In this document: positions 62,101 to 64,000 of the stretch, piece by piece
How positions within the stretch are numbered: the stretch's first letter is position 1
Layout of the letters: each line of letters opens with the position of its first letter
Assembly (NCBI RefSeq): GCF_030704535.1
Contig: NC_081811.1
Span: 3,984,501 to 4,048,500, forward strand
Length of the DNA stretch: 64,000 bases
Direction of reading: 5' to 3'
Source: Vitis vinifera
Lineage: Eukaryota; Streptophyta; Magnoliopsida; Vitales; Vitaceae
Program-made: the position numbers and the translations under genes
The notes under the pieces: generated by a model
Database searches by the model: none
Seen by the model: only the letters and a program-made list of their open reading frames with translations
Told to the model about the DNA's origin: nothing

Positions 62101-63700
62101 TCCTTTCGTACTGAAGGAAGAAAAGAAAATTCAGTTCAATTTAAAATCTAATGCAAAAACTTCATCACAAGGATAAAGTGATGAACGCAAAAAGAAGATA
62201 ACCGTCTAGTAAAGTACACCACCCTGCACACATTTATATTCCCAAGCAAATACAGGAGCACCCTTAACAAAGAAGCCACAACAAGAGAAATTAGAGTGAG
62301 AGAATAATTACATTCCTGCATATTGCTTCATGGAGCCATGCAAACTTGCAAGATCTAGTAGCAGTTCCATCCTGAACCTAGTAAACATCAATCATGAAAA
62401 TGTTTAGTTTATTCCAGAAGTTTTCTGTAATCACTCAGCACCATAAGACTGCAAAATACCCGAACATGATCCACCAAAAAAAAGCAGGGAGGAGGAGATT
62501 GGGTTGGTTCCCGTTTAAGAATGGAGCAGGCATCATAAGAATGCAATATACATATATAAGAAAGTAACACAAACTACCTGAATAAGATCCAAAAGTGTTT
62601 GGGATTGCAGTTCCCCGAGCTTGAATTTAATCAGACAATTACCTCAACAGGTGAAAACATTATCGTCAATGTTTCTGCATACCTATGTTTGTATCTTTTT
62701 TTTTCTTTCTTCCAACTAAAAACTCTGCCTCTGAACAACAAAGCCAAAAAATCAATTCACAGTACTGTCCTGCATAGGAATGTGCCAATAAAAAGTGGAA
62801 TTGAACTAGACATAACATAGGCTATATTTGACATTAGGTTAGAGGAATATCAGAATCAGTTCATTTATCCAGAACAAATACATGCCCCCATTGTGATTTC
62901 ATGGTTCTCATCCAAAGCAACTTGAAGCGCATAACATAATAATTACATCTACAACTTCAGCATCCAAAAAACGATGAATTCAAGGTCTCATATAACTGAA
63001 CCCAACAATGGAGTAGAAACGAATTTCTCAGGTGAAATAATTATCTAGTGCAAATGAATCACAAAGTAACATGGTCAAGAAAACACATTTTCTCTGCGAA
63101 GATCCAAGAAAACACATTGGATGAATTAGCCTCATGATATTACAATCAACTGCTGTAAAGTTAGAAAACTGGCTCCCCAGCCTACGACAGAATGTACTGT
63201 AACATAAACAAACTAGTGGTCAATTAACTTCATGAACTCAATTCAGCCAGACAGCAATGAATACTAATCAAGTTCATACTGAACCAAATGCAAACTTGGC
63301 AACTATAAAAATGCACAAGAAGTAATCGATGCACAGATAAAGACTGGCTAAGCAAGAAATTTAGTTTGTCCTAAAATGAGATTGAAATCAGCTCTTTGAT
63401 TCAGTTACAGAAATGGCTTCCTTGATTCATACTTACAAAACAAGCCACAGTATTTTCTTACTGAAGTCCATATATCATTAAAAGGCTAACAGAGAGTGGT
63501 ATAACTGTTCTACTCTCCATAATGGAAGATCTCATTGATGTTAATAGAATGTTAGAGAGATCATTCTGCAAAAGAGAAAAATCGGGAATAAAGTAGGATT
63601 GCTTCAGGAAAGACAGAAAATTTCTAATATTGATGATGTATGAATATAGGCCACAATATAGCTATTGCTTTTATACATCTAACAAGCTCCAGCAATTTAC
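59125..63700. other. Intergenic and probable intronic/3' region of the next gene
   Basis: 59125-60000 is the 3' flank of the pseudogene; 59330-59440 has an AAAACTGTTTT/AAAACAGTTT hairpin-like repeat, and (GGGTTT)n appears near 59498-59516. A MITE at 60009 is listed. Frames at 60790-61041 (+) and 61139-61327 (-) have normal composition but no domain. From about 61340 the DNA probably belongs to introns or the 3'UTR of the minus-strand gene ending at 63701. Confidence 0.45.
60009..60263. mobile_element. MITE with ~40-bp terminal inverted repeats
   Basis: Left end CATGTTTGGTACATGGGAGT, right end complement CATGTTTGGTACAAGAGAAA, both running on into GTAA(A/G)AATGAATATTT. 255 bp, no frame. Another left-half-like copy (CATGTTTGATACGTGAGAAT) begins near 60324, suggesting a second, partial insertion. 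Target duplication not clear. Confidence 0.75.
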
Positions 63701-64000
63701 CTACAAGAATCCTAACCCATCTCCATTCAAATCATCACCTCCTATCATTGGACAATCAGTTGCATCATGTCCAAACTGCCCACAGCAAGGCACAGAGCAA
63801 CGTCTCCGTTTCCTGTAGATATCTACCCCATCTCTATGTCTTCTCTCTTTCAGCTTTCCCAGAGTTATAGAATGATGAGGATTTCCCACATTAAAACTGT
63901 GAATCATACTATCAGAATCTTCAACTTCTGGAAGAATCAATGAGTCAGAAGGGCTATTGTATGAAATATCATTAGCACCATGTGCTGGTCCAGGAAATTC
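63701..64000 (-). CDS. Last coding exon of a CCHC zinc-knuckle protein (partial)
   Basis: The minus frame is open from the window edge to a stop at 63701, 99 codons. It reads EFPGPAHGANDISYNSPSDS and continues through VEDSDSMIHSFNVGN and RRHRDGVDIYRKRRRC. A C-X3-C-X4-H-X4-C-like knuckle (CSVPCCGQFGHDATDC) follows, in which CCGQFGHDATDC gives the standard C-X2-C-X4-H-X4-C spacing only approximately. The end is GDGLGFL. Zinc knuckles bind single-stranded nucleic acid or proteins. The rest lies beyond the window, so the family is unknown; a transposase-derived host gene is one option. Confidence 0.6.
   Translation of the reverse strand, partial: EFPGPAHGANDISYNSPSDSLILPEVEDSDSMIHSFNVGNPHHSITLGKLKERRHRDGVDIYRKRRRCSVPCCGQFGHDATDCPMIGGDDLNGDGLGFL

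Overview
This is nuclear DNA of a flowering plant. Genes have GT-AG introns and belong to land-plant families: a GATL-type glycosyltransferase, an LLM-domain B-class GATA factor, importin alpha and a linker histone. The intergenic DNA is very AT-rich and full of MITEs, LTR remnants and a chromovirus. The style fits a woody eudicot, possibly grapevine, but the species is a guess.

Layout. 1-125 (-) is the 5' end of a GATL-like gene that runs off the left edge. 0.13-6.2 kb is AT-rich intergenic DNA with one GC-richer island. 6.2-16.3 kb is repeat territory: a hAT-type MITE with an internal 300-bp duplication, a fragment of a caulimovirid-like element (movement protein plus capsid/gag-like region), a GC-rich MITE, a probable 2.1-kb solo LTR with a 5-bp target duplication, and a degenerate ~96-bp satellite carried in two copies of a larger duplication. 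A small uncharacterised gene lies at 19.1-19.55 kb (-).

25-30.2 kb is the gene-dense part: a short linker histone H1 (-), a proline-rich wall-type secreted protein (+), an uncharacterised two-exon gene (-) and a three-exon B-class GATA factor (-). 30.2-36.0 kb is intergenic with several tandem duplications. 36.03-41.11 kb is a whole-looking, young Ty3/gypsy chromovirus (Reina-like) with 326-bp LTRs. 41.65-43.73 kb is a three-exon P-loop GTPase-like gene with a C-terminal membrane anchor (-). 44-47.4 kb holds foldback MITEs, a duplicated ~0.6-kb segment and a TRIM-like relic.

48.3-53.8 kb is a complete importin-alpha gene (-; ten coding exons, 529 aa, plus a 3'UTR intron). Divergent from it at 55.1-59.1 kb (+) is a class I/II aminotransferase gene with intact splice structure in most exons but reading-frame breaks in at least three, so it looks like a recent pseudogene. 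The right end holds another MITE and the last coding exon of a CCHC zinc-knuckle gene (-) that continues past the window.

The genes are independent transcription units and form no pathway. Exon joins were worked out by hand from reading phase, splice sites and remembered family consensus; no alignment was run. I did not find a clearly new biological system. The least explained structures are the 96-bp satellite in its nested duplication, the small gene at 19.1 kb and the two-exon gene at 27.8 kb.
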